DNA of 64,000 nt from CAWKAO01 sp963847665. Its GTDB lineage: Bacteria > Actinomycetota > Humimicrobiia > Humimicrobiales > Humimicrobiaceae. Positions 48,997 through 58,932 of this stretch are shown one piece after another (within the stretch, counting starts at the first letter, position 1; every line of letters starts with the position of its first letter). A program made the translations under genes and the position numbers. The stretch is from NCBI GenBank assembly GCA_963847665.1, contig CAWKAO010000003.1:248001-312000 (forward strand), given 5' to 3'. The notes under the pieces were generated by a model. That model was given only the letters and a program-made list of their open reading frames with translations, was not told the DNA's origin and made no database searches.

Positions 48997-49404
48997 TTAT
49001 TTAGAAAAGGCGATTGCAAATGCAACTGCATATTTTTCAAGGCCGGACATCGAAACTTCTATTCTGCTGATTTTTTTTTCGCTGCAGATATTTTCCAATG
49101 GCCCTGATACTGTGACCAGGGGTTTTCCATTCTCTTCATTTGTTATGCCAATATCTTTAAAAAAAAGTCCCTGCTCATAAAGCCCTATTCCAAGTGACTT
49201 GAAAATTGATTCCTTTGCTGCAAATCTCTGCGCATAACTTATATATTTCGTGTAGGGGGTTTTTTTGTTTTCACAATATTCGATTTCAATACGGGTAAAG
49301 ACCTTTTTAAGAAATCGGGTGTTGCTGTTTATTGCTGACTTTACCCTGTCAACTTCAATAATATCAGTGCCGATCCCAAAAACTGATTCCTTTTCCAAAT
49401 CCAA
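48997..49404 (-). CDS. acpS: Holo-acyl-carrier-protein synthase
   Basis: A 135-residue phosphopantetheinyl transferase with the magnesium-site motif GTDIIEVDRV near the start and FAAKESIFKSLG in the middle. The usual SISH near the end reads SMSG, so the conserved His is not present. It transfers 4'-phosphopantetheine from CoA to the acyl carrier protein. TTG is used as start, with GGAGG five bases upstream. Confidence 0.9.
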   Translation of the reverse strand: MDLEKESVFGIGTDIIEVDRVKSAINSNTRFLKKVFTRIEIEYCENKKTPYTKYISYAQRFAAKESIFKSLGIGLYEQGLFFKDIGITNEENGKPLVTVSGPLENICSEKKISRIEVSMSGLEKYAVAFAIAFSK

Positions 49405-49468
49405 ATAATCCTCCGGTAATCATTAATAAATCTGTCCGTAAAATATTAATGCAGGTGAGGTCTTTGAT

Positions 49469-51337
49469 TTATTCAACCGTCACACTTTTTGCAAGATTTC
49501 TGGGTTGATCGACATTCCTGCCAAGATTTTTTGCGATGTAATAAGCATATAATTGCATGGGAACGACCATAAGAATGCCGTTTAGCTCCTCCATGGTCTT
49601 TGGTATCTCAAAATAATAATCTGTATATTTTACTGTATTTTTATCACCCTCAGTAATAAGCGCAAATATGCTTGCATTGCGGGCCTTTACCTCCTGCAGG
49701 TTGCTGAGCATCTTTTCATATAAATAATCTTGCGGTATTATACTTACCACGACAGTCCTGTTGTCTGTAAGAGCAATTGGCCCGTGCTTCATCTCTCCAG
49801 CCGCATAACCCTCAGCATGGATATATGATATCTCTTTAAGCTTTAAAGCACCTTCAAGAGCCATTGGAAATCCGTAGATCCTTCCAAGGAAAAGAAAACA
49901 TGTGTGTTTATAAGTCTGGTCAGCTATTTTTTTAAGTTTTTTTGCGTTATTCAAAATCAACTGTACTTTGTTTGGAAGTATCTTAAGCTCTTCTATTATC
50001 CTTTCATACCTTTTATCATCCACCAGTCCCCTTACTCTTGCGAGATAAAGCCCGATTAAATACATCACCACGACCTGCGCTGAAAACGTCTTCGTCGCGC
50101 AGACACCTATTTCCGGGCCTGCATGCGTGTAGATGACAGAATCGGATTCCCTTGCGATAGTGCTTCCTACCACATTTGTGACTGCCAGGACACGCGCACC
50201 TTTCTCCCTTGCATGCCTTATTGCTGCAAGCGTATCAATTGTCTCCCCTGACTGGGTAATGGCTATAAAAAGGCAATTATCGTCCACTATAGGGTCCCTG
50301 TATCTATATTCCGAGCTGATATCTACTTCAACCTGAATATTGGCCCATTTTTCTATTATAAGCTTACCGGTAAGAGCAGCATGATAGGAAGTACCGCATG
50401 CGATTACCTGTATCTTCCTTAATTTTTTTATCTGCTCATCATTCAGGTTTATCTCTTCAAAATTAAAGGCCCCGTCCGTGATCCTCCCTCTCATGGTCTC
50501 CCTTATTCCATAGGGTTGTTCAAATATTTCTTTTAACATAAAGTCTTCGTATCCGGATTTTTCAGCGCTCTCAAGGGTCCAGTTGACCTTAAACGGTTCC
50601 CTCTGTATGATAACGCCTTCTAAGTCATATATCTCTACACTCTTTTTCGTTAATCTAACAGTCTCATAATCATTGATGATGATGAAATTATGGGTATGCT
50701 CAAGTATGGCTGGCATGTCCGAAGCAAAAAAATTGCCTTCACTGCTGGTGCCGACAATAAGAGGGCTCGAGATCCTGCTGGCCACAAGCTCATCAGGATG
50801 CTCAGCAGAAAGAGCCACTATCGCACCGGAACCGCGGATTTTTTTTAGCAACCGCTGCATTGCAATAAGCAACTCCCCATCAGGATCCTCATTGATATAT
50901 TCCTCGAGAAGGTGGGGGAGGACCTCAGTATCAGTATCTGATACAAATTTATGGCCCTTTTTGACCAGTTCAGATTTCAATTCAGAATAATTCTCAATTA
51001 TCCCATTATGTACCACTGCTATTTTTTTGCTGCAGTCAAAATGCGGATGGGCATTTACCTGGTTGGGTTCACCATGAGTCGCCCACCTTGTATGGCCTAT
51101 GCCCGTTGTCCCTTCAAGCTTATTATCCTTCAATAATTTTTCCAGCTCTTTTATCTTGCCTGCCTGTTTTACAACTGTGATCTCATATGATGATGGACCC
51201 TTTGTCTTACCGGGACTTTTTTTTGAAAGAATAGCTATCCCTGCGGAATCATAACCTCTGTATTCCAGCCTTTTTAGTCCGTTTATAAGGATATTTTTGC
51301 AGGGATCGTCTCCAATATATGCGACTATTCCACACAT
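49469..51337 (-). CDS. glmS: Glutamine-fructose-6-phosphate aminotransferase (isomerising)
   Basis: A 622-residue enzyme making glucosamine-6-phosphate. The N-terminal glutaminase domain begins with the nucleophile Cys2 (MCGIVAYIGDD) and has GHTRWATHGEPN; two SIS domains follow (CGTSYHAALTG, SQSGETIDTLAA-type and ATKTFSAQ), and the C-terminal DQPRNLAKSVTVE is canonical. The gene abuts glmM directly (adjacent stop and start), so the first steps of UDP-GlcNAc synthesis are co-expressed. Confidence 0.96.
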   Translation of the reverse strand: MCGIVAYIGDDPCKNILINGLKRLEYRGYDSAGIAILSKKSPGKTKGPSSYEITVVKQAGKIKELEKLLKDNKLEGTTGIGHTRWATHGEPNQVNAHPHFDCSKKIAVVHNGIIENYSELKSELVKKGHKFVSDTDTEVLPHLLEEYINEDPDGELLIAMQRLLKKIRGSGAIVALSAEHPDELVASRISSPLIVGTSSEGNFFASDMPAILEHTHNFIIINDYETVRLTKKSVEIYDLEGVIIQREPFKVNWTLESAEKSGYEDFMLKEIFEQPYGIRETMRGRITDGAFNFEEINLNDEQIKKLRKIQVIACGTSYHAALTGKLIIEKWANIQVEVDISSEYRYRDPIVDDNCLFIAITQSGETIDTLAAIRHAREKGARVLAVTNVVGSTIARESDSVIYTHAGPEIGVCATKTFSAQVVVMYLIGLYLARVRGLVDDKRYERIIEELKILPNKVQLILNNAKKLKKIADQTYKHTCFLFLGRIYGFPMALEGALKLKEISYIHAEGYAAGEMKHGPIALTDNRTVVVSIIPQDYLYEKMLSNLQEVKARNASIFALITEGDKNTVKYTDYYFEIPKTMEELNGILMVVPMQLYAYYIAKNLGRNVDQPRNLAKSVTVE

Positions 51338-52693
51338 TTATTTCTCCTGTTCCGAAATGAAGTTGACGATCTCTTCAATAGAATCATTTACCATCTGTAT
51401 TGTTTCTGCTTCGACCATCACCCTTACCAGGGGTTCGGTGCCTGAGGGCCTCACAACAACTCTACCACGGTTTGCAAGCCTATCTTTAACTTCCATGATT
51501 TTTGCAGAGATATGGTCATTATCTAATAATGCTTTTTTATCCTTGACACGGATATTTTTTAAGACCTGGGGGAATTTTGGGATCAATCCATAAATTTCTT
51601 CGGGCCTGTAATTATTTTTTACAAGAACATTTAGAAATTCCATTGAACTCAGTAAACCATCCCCGGTCGGACTGATGTTTTTGAATATTATGTGCCCTGA
51701 CTGTTCGCCCCCTAGGATACAGCCTGTCTCGTTCATCTTTTCAAGCACATACCTGTCTCCTACATCTGTTTTGTACACGGTTATTCCATTTTTTTCCATT
51801 GTCCTGTCAAAACCCATATTTGCCATAATAGTGGTCACTACACAATTATTCTTTAGCGTTTTTCTTTTGGCCATATCGATCGCACAAAAGCCTATAAGTA
51901 TATCACCGTCCAGTATCCTGCCATTGCTGTCACATACAAGCACCCTGTCCGCATCACCGTCATAGGTAAACCCGATATCTGCTTTTATATCCTTGACAAC
52001 TCCTGAAATAAAGGCCGGATGAGTGGCGCCACAATCTTTGTTTATATTAATACCGCTGACATCTGTGTTATTGCTGAATATTTTTGCACCAAATCTTTCA
52101 AATACCTTCGGACCCAGAAGGCTGGCTGCACCATTTGCACAATCAATTGCTATCTTTAGACCCGAGAGGTCGAAGTCAAAACAGGAATCCATGTAATCAA
52201 GGTATAATTCGTATGCATTTTTTAGTTCCCTGTATCTGCCGGTAGCCGCTCCGGAAATCATATTTTCAGGCCTGTCAGACTTTTTATTTAAAATAAAGTC
52301 TTCTATAGCTTTTTCCTGAAAATCAGTCAGTTTCTGGCCGCCTTTTGAAAAAAACTTGATACCATTGTCCTCTACGGGGTTGTGTGATGCTGATACTACA
52401 ATACCCCCGTCAAGGTCAAGAAGCTTGACCAGCAAAGCTACGGCAGGAGTCGTAATAATGCCTGCATCTAGTACGTCTATCCCGCTTGAAAGTATTCCTG
52501 CATTAATTGCACTTGAGATGAAGTCCCCGGAAGGACGGGTATCCCTCCCTATTAATATCTGTTTATTCTGGCTATCAGAACAAAGGTATCTTGCCCCTGC
52601 CTTTCCCACTTTAAGAGCAAGTTCTGGGGTAAGCTCCAAATTAGCCACACCCCTGATGCCGTCTGTTCCAAATAATTGCCTTATATTTTTCAT
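51338..52693 (-). CDS. glmM: Phosphoglucosamine mutase
   Basis: A 451-residue alpha-D-phosphohexomutase with the phosphoserine loop VVSASHNPVEDNG, the metal loop TYDGDADRVL, the sugar loop GGEQSGHI and the phosphate loop VRPSGTEPLVRV. It isomerises glucosamine-6-phosphate to glucosamine-1-phosphate. N-terminus LFGTDGIRG is typical. Directly upstream of glmS. Confidence 0.96.
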   Translation of the reverse strand: MKNIRQLFGTDGIRGVANLELTPELALKVGKAGARYLCSDSQNKQILIGRDTRPSGDFISSAINAGILSSGIDVLDAGIITTPAVALLVKLLDLDGGIVVSASHNPVEDNGIKFFSKGGQKLTDFQEKAIEDFILNKKSDRPENMISGAATGRYRELKNAYELYLDYMDSCFDFDLSGLKIAIDCANGAASLLGPKVFERFGAKIFSNNTDVSGININKDCGATHPAFISGVVKDIKADIGFTYDGDADRVLVCDSNGRILDGDILIGFCAIDMAKRKTLKNNCVVTTIMANMGFDRTMEKNGITVYKTDVGDRYVLEKMNETGCILGGEQSGHIIFKNISPTGDGLLSSMEFLNVLVKNNYRPEEIYGLIPKFPQVLKNIRVKDKKALLDNDHISAKIMEVKDRLANRGRVVVRPSGTEPLVRVMVEAETIQMVNDSIEEIVNFISEQEK

Positions 52694-52767
52694 AATAGTC
52701 TTCTTCCAGATTTACACCAACACTCTGGTTTTTAAACATGATCTCCCGGACTTTTTAAGACTTAGAT

Positions 52768-53781
52768 TTAAGCCTCAATATAGACTTTTTCTATAAATGG
52801 GGAGGTCATACAGGATAAAAGACCAAAATAGTTTAATTGAAAATCTATTATATCCCCAGTTTTAAAAATTGCATCTTTTTTTAAACCCAGAACTGTGTGA
52901 TCACTGCTCTGATCCAGTACTTCAAGGCCTGGATTACTGCTGTAAATATTTTTTGCGCTTACGTCCTGTATCCCCAGCGCTATTATTATTTTGTATATTT
53001 TATCATTTTTTGATTTTATCTCTATAATCTCTGCTTCGAGAGAAAAAGTCTTATTACTTGCACCCTTTATTGGCCTGTAGCCTGCTGTCTCATGGCCAAG
53101 AAGTATTGCTTCCCCTATTCTTACCTGATTTATCCCCGCAGGGATATGACCATTTTCAATGAGGTCCCAAATGCTTGAATTACCCCCAGAGACCACCGGG
53201 ATCTTTATGGCATACTTGTCTTCTATTTCATTTTTCAATCTTACAAGTATTTTCAGGCTTTCCGGCCTGGGAGCTTTTGTAGAAATGCATCTGGCATTTG
53301 TACCAAGACCAAGTATTTTTATATTGGTGCAATTTTTTATAATATATTCACAAAAAGGGAGTACTTCCTGGGGTGAAAGACCTTCACGTCTGTCATCAGT
53401 TTCTACCATAATCACTATGTTATGTTTTAAACCTTTTTTTGAGCATATCTTGGAAAGTATGCCTATAGTTTCCTTTTGCGTGTTCATGCTTGTATCACAT
53501 ATTTCTGTAAGGTCTTCCAGCTCTGAGATCATCGGGGTCCTTAGCATTATAAGCTGCTGACCCTTGCCAAAATGATCCCTTAACTTTCTTAAGTTATTGA
53601 GCCTGCTGTCACCAATGATCCCGATACCCTGCTGTTTCAGGATATCTGCAATAATATTATCACCAAGAACGCATTTTAAAACGCCAACGACCGATATTCC
53701 TGATCGGATACATCGGTCGTTTATTAATTTTGAATTAGCAGCAATACCTGAGAGATTGATTTTTAAGCACGGATAACTCAT
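52768..53781 (-). CDS. Alanine/ornithine racemase-type PLP barrel protein
   Basis: A 337-residue fold-type III PLP barrel protein, related to ornithine racemase and YhfX-like proteins. It begins with CLKINLSGIAANSKLI, the PLP Lys lies in VVGVLKCVLGD (near residue 36), and the IGDSRLNNLRKLR, RIGEAILLG and IALGIQDVS segments are family-like. It probably racemises or otherwise handles an amino acid. It is inserted between rpsI and glmM, near the wall-precursor genes and the separate alr. Confidence 0.75.
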   Translation of the reverse strand: MSYPCLKINLSGIAANSKLINDRCIRSGISVVGVLKCVLGDNIIADILKQQGIGIIGDSRLNNLRKLRDHFGKGQQLIMLRTPMISELEDLTEICDTSMNTQKETIGILSKICSKKGLKHNIVIMVETDDRREGLSPQEVLPFCEYIIKNCTNIKILGLGTNARCISTKAPRPESLKILVRLKNEIEDKYAIKIPVVSGGNSSIWDLIENGHIPAGINQVRIGEAILLGHETAGYRPIKGASNKTFSLEAEIIEIKSKNDKIYKIIIALGIQDVSAKNIYSSNPGLEVLDQSSDHTVLGLKKDAIFKTGDIIDFQLNYFGLLSCMTSPFIEKVYIEA

Positions 53782-53792
53782 CGGCTAAAAAA

Positions 53793-54188
53793 CTATCGTT
53801 TAGAGAACTGCGGTTTTTTCCTGGCTTTCTTTAAACCGTATTTTTTCCTCTCTTTTATCCTGGAGTCTCTGGTCAAAAATCCTTCTTTTTTTAAAATAGG
53901 CCTATATTCATCATTTACATCCAGAAGTGCATTAGAGATCCCATGCCTCAGTGCTCCAGCCTGTCCAGATAACCCTCCGCCCCTGATATCAGCGATTACA
54001 TCATAAGCACTGTCTGTACCTGTAAGCTTAAGAGGTTCGACGATCATCATCTTGACCGCTTCTCTTTTAAAATAATCATTAAAATCTCTTTCATTTACTT
54101 TTATTGCACCACTGCCAGGAACAAGCCTGACTCTGGCTATTGAATTTTTCCTTTTTCCAGTAGCGCTGTATACTACTTTCTCTGCCAA
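53793..54188 (-). CDS. rpsI: 30S ribosomal protein S9
   Basis: A 131-residue S9: [19 protein letters not shown] at the start, [19 protein letters not shown] in the middle, and the basic C-terminal tail ending KKPQFSKR that reaches towards the P site. It follows rplM as in most bacteria. Confidence 0.97.
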   Translation of the reverse strand: MAEKVVYSATGKRKNSIARVRLVPGSGAIKVNERDFNDYFKREAVKMMIVEPLKLTGTDSAYDVIADIRGGGLSGQAGALRHGISNALLDVNDEYRPILKKEGFLTRDSRIKERKKYGLKKARKKPQFSKR

Positions 54189-54209
54189 ATCAATATCTCC
54201 TTCTAATAA

Positions 54210-54653
54210 TTATAATTCAATCTTCTCCGGTTTTTGTGCATCGTGAGGATGTACTTCACCTGAGTATATCTTTAATTTCTTTAACTGGTGTCTTCCGAGA
54301 GTATTATGCGGAATCATACCCTTTACAGAATTTCTTATTACAAATCCTGGTTTTTTTGCAAGCATTTCTTTCAATTCCGTCTTTTTTAAGTTTCCAACAA
54401 AACCTGAATGCCTGTAATAAAGTTTTGAATCCAGTTTATCACCAGTGACTTCTATCTCTGCGGCATTTATGACGATCACGAAATCACCACAATCTACATG
54501 AGGGGTAAATATTACTTTGTCTTTACCTCTTAATAATTTTGCGATCTCCGTGGAAAGACGGCCAAGATTTTTACCCCTGGCATCTATCAAATACCACTTT
54601 CTTATAATATCTTCTTTTTTAGCGTTATATGTCTTTAAACCTACCTGTACCAT
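54210..54653 (-). CDS. rplM: 50S ribosomal protein L13
   Basis: A 147-residue L13 with KWYLIDARGKNLGRLSTEIA, DFVIVINAAEIEVTG, KPGFVIRNSVKGMIPHNTLG and a late VHPHDAQKPE segment. Co-transcribed with rpsI, 21 bases apart, and downstream of truA. Confidence 0.97.
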   Translation of the reverse strand: MVQVGLKTYNAKKEDIIRKWYLIDARGKNLGRLSTEIAKLLRGKDKVIFTPHVDCGDFVIVINAAEIEVTGDKLDSKLYYRHSGFVGNLKKTELKEMLAKKPGFVIRNSVKGMIPHNTLGRHQLKKLKIYSGEVHPHDAQKPEKIEL

Positions 54654-54690
54654 TTTTCCTCCAGAATATTAGCGAAAAAAATTATAAAAT

Positions 54691-55431
54691 CTAATAGTCC
54701 ACCCTCGTAAGAAAAAGACCTTTTGCAGGGACGAGCCTGCCTGCATATGTTCTTTCCCCCGTTCTAAAAGCTTCTTCTACACTTTCAATGCTGCGCTGGC
54801 TTTTTCCAATCTCCAGCAGGGTCCCCACTATGATCCTTACCATATTATATAAAAAAGCATTTGCAGATATTTTAAATACTACCAATTCTCCTGAAAACTT
54901 TCTTATATCAAAGCTGTACACCTGCCTGAGTGTAAGATCTGTATCTTTCTCATTATTCCTGAAAGCAGCAAAATCCTTTACTCCGACAAATCTTTCAGCA
55001 GCTTCCCTCATTGACAGAAGATCAAGTTTTTTTGTGACCAGCAGGCTATATTTTTTCAAAAAAACACTCTGACAGCTATCATTGACAATAAAATAGCTAT
55101 ACTGCCTAAGTCTTGCACTCTTCCTGGCATCAAAAGAATTGTCTGTCCGTTCGATCTTCTTCATGACAATATCATCAGGTAACAGACAGTTCACCTGCCA
55201 CTTAAACCTGTAAAGGTCAAGTTTTTCATCGGTAGTGAAACTTATGACCTGGTGTTTGGCATGGACCCCTGCATCTGTCCTGCCCGCATAGCTGAATTCA
55301 TCAAAGCTTTTAAGCCTTTTATGGAAAGCTTTGATGATCTCACCCTGGACCGTCCTGACCTTACCGGGCTGCAACTGGAACCCACAAAAATCTGTCCCGT
55401 CATATTCAACGACAGCTGCAAATTTCACCAT
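54691..55431 (-). CDS. truA: tRNA pseudouridine(38-40) synthase
   Basis: A 246-residue TruA. The catalytic Asp is in YAGRTDAGVHAKHQV near residue 53; AAFRNNEKDTD, FLYNMVRIIVGTLLEIG and the ALVPAKGLFL-like C-terminus fit the family. It modifies the anticodon stem of tRNAs. The position between rplQ and rplM matches many Gram-positive bacteria. Confidence 0.95.
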   Translation of the reverse strand: MVKFAAVVEYDGTDFCGFQLQPGKVRTVQGEIIKAFHKRLKSFDEFSYAGRTDAGVHAKHQVISFTTDEKLDLYRFKWQVNCLLPDDIVMKKIERTDNSFDARKSARLRQYSYFIVNDSCQSVFLKKYSLLVTKKLDLLSMREAAERFVGVKDFAAFRNNEKDTDLTLRQVYSFDIRKFSGELVVFKISANAFLYNMVRIIVGTLLEIGKSQRSIESVEEAFRTGERTYAGRLVPAKGLFLTRVDY

Positions 55432-55500
55432 AAAAAATATTTATTGATTTTCAAACAACAAAATTACCTTAATATTTATAAAACTTTTTTATTTTCCTTA

Positions 55501-55854
55501 TTATTTTAATAATTCGACTATAACCATTTCAGCACCATCACCCTGACGGTTCTTATATTTTATCAACCTGGTAAAACCGCTTGTCCTGCCATAACTTGCG
55601 GGTCCGATCTCATCAAAAAGTTTTTTGACCATCATTGAATTATCTATCAGTTTCAGGCATTCTCTTCTCGATGCAAGATCCCCTTTTCTTGCAAAGGTGA
55701 TCAGCTTATCAACATATCCCCTTAAGTATTTACCCTTTGTTATCGTAGTGGTTATTCTTCCACTTTCAAAAAGGGAGATCGCAAGATTTTTTAATATTGC
55801 TTTCTGGTGGCTTGCACTTTTACCAAACCTTTTGGATTTTCTTGGAACGACCAT
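55501..55854 (-). CDS. rplQ: 50S ribosomal protein L17
   Basis: A 117-residue L17: RFGKSASHQKAILKNLAISLF, TTITKGKYLRGYVDKLITFAR and the RGDGAEMVIVELL-type end. It follows rpoA by 23 bases, as usual for the alpha operon. Confidence 0.96.
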   Translation of the reverse strand: MVVPRKSKRFGKSASHQKAILKNLAISLFESGRITTTITKGKYLRGYVDKLITFARKGDLASRRECLKLIDNSMMVKKLFDEIGPASYGRTSGFTRLIKYKNRQGDGAEMVIVELLK

Positions 55855-55877
55855 CTCATATCTCCTAAATCTGCCGA

Positions 55878-56807
55878 CTATTTTTTAAATGATAAACCAA
55901 GTTCTTTTACTTTGTCTTTTACTTCCTGTATAGATTTCTGCCCGAAATTCCTTATTTGCAGAAGCTCGTCTTCTTTATAATTCAATAATTTATCTACTGA
56001 ATCTATACCTTCTCTCTTTAGGCAATTATAGGCCCTGACTGAAAGTTCAAGCTCCTCGATCGTGGGATATTCCTGTCTTTTTTCCTTGGTTTCGATCTCT
56101 TCAAAGATAGGCTCTGAGTTATCATTATCTGAAAGATCTATAAGTAGAGCCATGTAATCATTTATGATTTTTGATGCCTGGCTGAGGGCGTCTTCGGGCT
56201 TAATACTTCCGTCTGTCTTAATGTCGATTATTAATTTATCGAAATTAGTGACCTGTCCCACTCTTGTATTTTCAACTTTAAAGCTCACCCTTCTTATGGG
56301 TGAAAAGATCGTATCCAACGGAATGATCCCAATAGGCTCTCCCTCACCTACATTTTCATCTGCAGTCCTGTAACCCTTATTTTTTTCAAGGACCATTTCT
56401 AATTCAAGTTTGGATTTCTCAGCAAGGGTACCGATATATGCGTCAGGATTAAGTATTTCTACTTCTGATGGTATTTTTATTTCCGATGCTTTGATCTCAC
56501 CCGGTGTGCTCTTTTTTAGTTTAAGGACAACCGGACCGTCTCCATCCATTTTAAATACGATCGCTTTTAAGTTTGCAATCAATTCAAGAATATCTTCCTT
56601 TAAACCTTCTACGGTCGAAAATTCGTGGCTCACACTTTCTATTCTTACTTTTGTAATGCCCACTCCCTCAATGGAAGATAAGAGCACCCTTCTGATTGAA
56701 TTTCCGAGAGTATGTCCAAATCCACGTTCAAGAGGTTCTATAATAAAGATCCCTTCAAGCTCATCTTTATGCTTGACTGTTACGTTTGGCTTATGCATTT
56801 TAAGCAA
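55878..56807 (-). CDS. rpoA: RNA polymerase alpha subunit
   Basis: A 309-residue alpha subunit. The N-terminal dimerisation domain has PLERGFGHTLGNSIRRVLLSS; the C-terminal domain (about residues 240-305) has LELSVRAYNCLKREGI, LLNYKEDELLQIRNFG and KSIQEVKDKVKELGL, used for promoter UP elements and activators. It lies between rpsD and rplQ. Confidence 0.97.
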   Translation of the reverse strand: MLKMHKPNVTVKHKDELEGIFIIEPLERGFGHTLGNSIRRVLLSSIEGVGITKVRIESVSHEFSTVEGLKEDILELIANLKAIVFKMDGDGPVVLKLKKSTPGEIKASEIKIPSEVEILNPDAYIGTLAEKSKLELEMVLEKNKGYRTADENVGEGEPIGIIPLDTIFSPIRRVSFKVENTRVGQVTNFDKLIIDIKTDGSIKPEDALSQASKIINDYMALLIDLSDNDNSEPIFEEIETKEKRQEYPTIEELELSVRAYNCLKREGIDSVDKLLNYKEDELLQIRNFGQKSIQEVKDKVKELGLSFKK

Positions 56808-56910
56808 TTTTTTTCAACCTCCCAAGATTAAAAAAATCTAATTTATAATATAAAATAATGAAATCTCTTCAAAGAAACGCTGTCTAAAAGTCTGTTAAAA
56901 TAGCCCGGTC

Positions 56911-57537
56911 CTAGACTTTAGAATATAGCTCCACTATCATCTGCTCATTCACAGGCGCTTTTATTTCTTCTCTTTCAGGTACCCTAAGAACCTGGCCTTT
57001 AAGATTTGCAAGATCGACCTTTAACCATTCCGGTGGTGTAAGGCTCCCTGCTGATTCTTTTGCTTCAAGAACAGGCAGGATCTCCTTGCTGTTTGGCATA
57101 ACACTGATCGTCTGGCCCTCCCTGACTCTGTAAGAAGAAATATCTACTTTTTTATCATCCACTGTGATATGGCCATGTGATATTAATTGCCTTGCCTGTC
57201 TCCTTGAAACTGCAAGACCCATCACGTAGATCACATTATCAAGGCGTGATTCAAGCAGTTGCAACAGGACTTCACCAGTAATTCCTTTACGTCTGACGGC
57301 CTGTTTATAATAATTTCTAAACTGTTTTTCAAGAATGCCATAATACCTTTTTGCTTTTTGCTTTTCACGAAGCTGAACATAATATTCGGTTTCGATCAAC
57401 CTCATTTTTGCCCGCTGTCCAGGTACATATGGCTTATGCTCCACTGCACACTTATCGGTAAAGCACCTGGAACCCTTTAAAAACAACTTTTGTTTTTCTC
57501 TTCTGCATAATTTACATACATTACTAACGGAACCCAT
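56911..57537 (-). CDS. rpsD: 30S ribosomal protein S4, zinc-binding form
   Basis: A 208-residue S4. A four-Cys zinc knuckle is visible at C8, C11, C25 and C30, followed by KPYVPGQRAKM. The S4 RNA-binding domain has SRLDNVIYVMGLAVSRRQARQLISHGHI, and the protein ends in EQMIVELYSKV. It nucleates 30S assembly and commonly autoregulates the alpha operon. Confidence 0.97.
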   Translation of the reverse strand: MGSVSNVCKLCRREKQKLFLKGSRCFTDKCAVEHKPYVPGQRAKMRLIETEYYVQLREKQKAKRYYGILEKQFRNYYKQAVRRKGITGEVLLQLLESRLDNVIYVMGLAVSRRQARQLISHGHITVDDKKVDISSYRVREGQTISVMPNSKEILPVLEAKESAGSLTPPEWLKVDLANLKGQVLRVPEREEIKAPVNEQMIVELYSKV

Positions 57538-57588
57538 ATATTAAACTCCTCCTATTTTGACCCGTGATGAGTGTCTATCTTTTTCTTT

Positions 57589-57987
57589 CTAAACTCTTCT
57601 TCTTTTCCTTGGCCTGCAACCATTATGCGGAACAGGGGTTACATCTACTACTGAGCCTATTTCCAGACCTGCCGCCTGCAGGGACCGCACTGCTGTTTCC
57701 CTTCCAGAACCTATTCCCTTGACCATGACATCCACTCTTGTGACGCCATGTTCCTGTGCAGCTCTTGCTACACTTGATGCAGTGACCTGAGCAGCAAATG
57801 GTGTACTTTTACGGGAACCTTTAAAACCCATTCCTCCTGCACTGCCCCAGGATATCGTATTTCCTTTTTGATCAGTAATATTAACAATAGTATTATTAAA
57901 AGTAGACTGTATATGCGCCACACCAAACGGAATATTCTTTTTATCTTTCTTTTTGACACGCCTGACTGTAGTAGTTTTTTTTGCCAA
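57589..57987 (-). CDS. rpsK: 30S ribosomal protein S11
   Basis: A 132-residue S11: [61 protein letters not shown] and the [13 protein letters not shown] tail. It lies between rpsM and rpsD in standard alpha-operon order. Confidence 0.97.
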   Translation of the reverse strand: MAKKTTTVRRVKKKDKKNIPFGVAHIQSTFNNTIVNITDQKGNTISWGSAGGMGFKGSRKSTPFAAQVTASSVARAAQEHGVTRVDVMVKGIGSGRETAVRSLQAAGLEIGSVVDVTPVPHNGCRPRKRRRV

Positions 57988-58051
57988 ACTTACCTCCCAA
58001 AAAACCTAAAATAAAAACATTAATAAAATAAATTCTAATAAAATCGCTAAA

Positions 58052-58426
58052 TTATTTAGCTTTTACCTTGATACCGACAGCTCTTTTTCTGCCTTTTCTT
58101 GTCCTTGCATTTGTATGAGTTCGCTGACCCCTTACAGGCAGGCTTCTCTTATGCCTGATGCCCCTGTACGAATTGATCTCGATAAGCCTTTTGACATTCT
58201 GTGTCACTTCTCTTCTAAGGTCCCCTTCGACTTTTACGGTATTATCGATATAGGTCCTTATTTTTATGACCTCATCTTCTGTAAGGTCCTTTGTCTTTCT
58301 GGTCTCTTCTATTTTGAGCTCAGAAAGTATTTTTTTTGCAAGTGACTTCCCTATACCAAAAATATAGGTAAGAGCTATGACAATATGCTTATCTTTTGGT
58401 ATGTCTACACCCGAAATTCTAGCCAA
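58052..58426 (-). CDS. rpsM: 30S ribosomal protein S13
   Basis: A 124-residue S13: [40 protein letters not shown] and [21 protein letters not shown], with a basic C-terminal tail. It follows rpmJ by 11 bases and contacts 16S rRNA at the 30S head. Confidence 0.97.
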   Translation of the reverse strand: MARISGVDIPKDKHIVIALTYIFGIGKSLAKKILSELKIEETRKTKDLTEDEVIKIRTYIDNTVKVEGDLRREVTQNVKRLIEINSYRGIRHKRSLPVRGQRTHTNARTRKGRKRAVGIKVKAK

Positions 58427-58437
58427 CTATACCCTCC

Positions 58438-58551
58438 TTAGCCTTGTCTTTGTTTATGTCTGGGGTTTTTACAGATAACAATGACTTTTCCTTCTCTTCT
58501 TATTATCCTGCAATTACCACACATTTTTTTTACTGATGGTTTTACTTTCAT
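58438..58551 (-). CDS. rpmJ: 50S ribosomal protein L36, zinc-binding form
   Basis: A 37-codon gene. The peptide starts [14 protein letters not shown] and ends NPRHKQRQG, with zinc ligands C11, C14, C27 and H32, the C+ form of L36. The stop TAA is at 58438. Its position between infA and rpsM is standard. Confidence 0.96.
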   Translation of the reverse strand: MKVKPSVKKMCGNCRIIRREGKVIVICKNPRHKQRQG

Positions 58552-58610
58552 CTTTTTCCCTTTAAAAACTGGTTATACATTTTCAATTATTAGATAAAAA
58601 TCTAAATGCC

Positions 58611-58832
58611 CTATTTCTTCCTGAAAGTTATCCGTCCCCTTGTCAGGTCATATGGAGAAATATCTACCTTGACCTTGTCACCAGGCAAGATCTTAATATA
58701 ATGCATCCTCATCTTTCCTGAAATATGAGCCAGCAACTTATGTCCATTATCAAGTTCTACCCTGAACATAGCATTTGGTAAAGCTTCCAGTATGGTACCT
58801 TCCGCTTCGATAATACCTTCTTTTTTAGAAAT
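58611..58832 (-). CDS. infA: Translation initiation factor IF-1 with apparent ATT start codon
   Basis: A 73-residue OB-fold factor: [20 protein letters not shown], then [21 protein letters not shown] and [20 protein letters not shown], ending FRKK. IF-1 binds the 30S A site during initiation. The codon aligned with the family's initial Met is ATT (58830-58832), with GGAGG six bases upstream and an in-frame TAG immediately before it, so no upstream ATG, GTG or TTG can serve. The first in-frame ATG is about 17 codons inside the fold. Either ATT is the true start or the third base is an error. Confidence 0.93.
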   Translation of the reverse strand: MSKKEGIIEAEGTILEALPNAMFRVELDNGHKLLAHISGKMRMHYIKILPGDKVKVDISPYDLTRGRITFRKK

Positions 58833-58932
58833 CTAGGACCTCCTTTTTAAATTAATAAAATATTCTTACAATAAAAGCTATAAACGCAAACATGTAGAAT
58901 ATCAAATATCAAAAAAAAAGTCTATAATTTTT

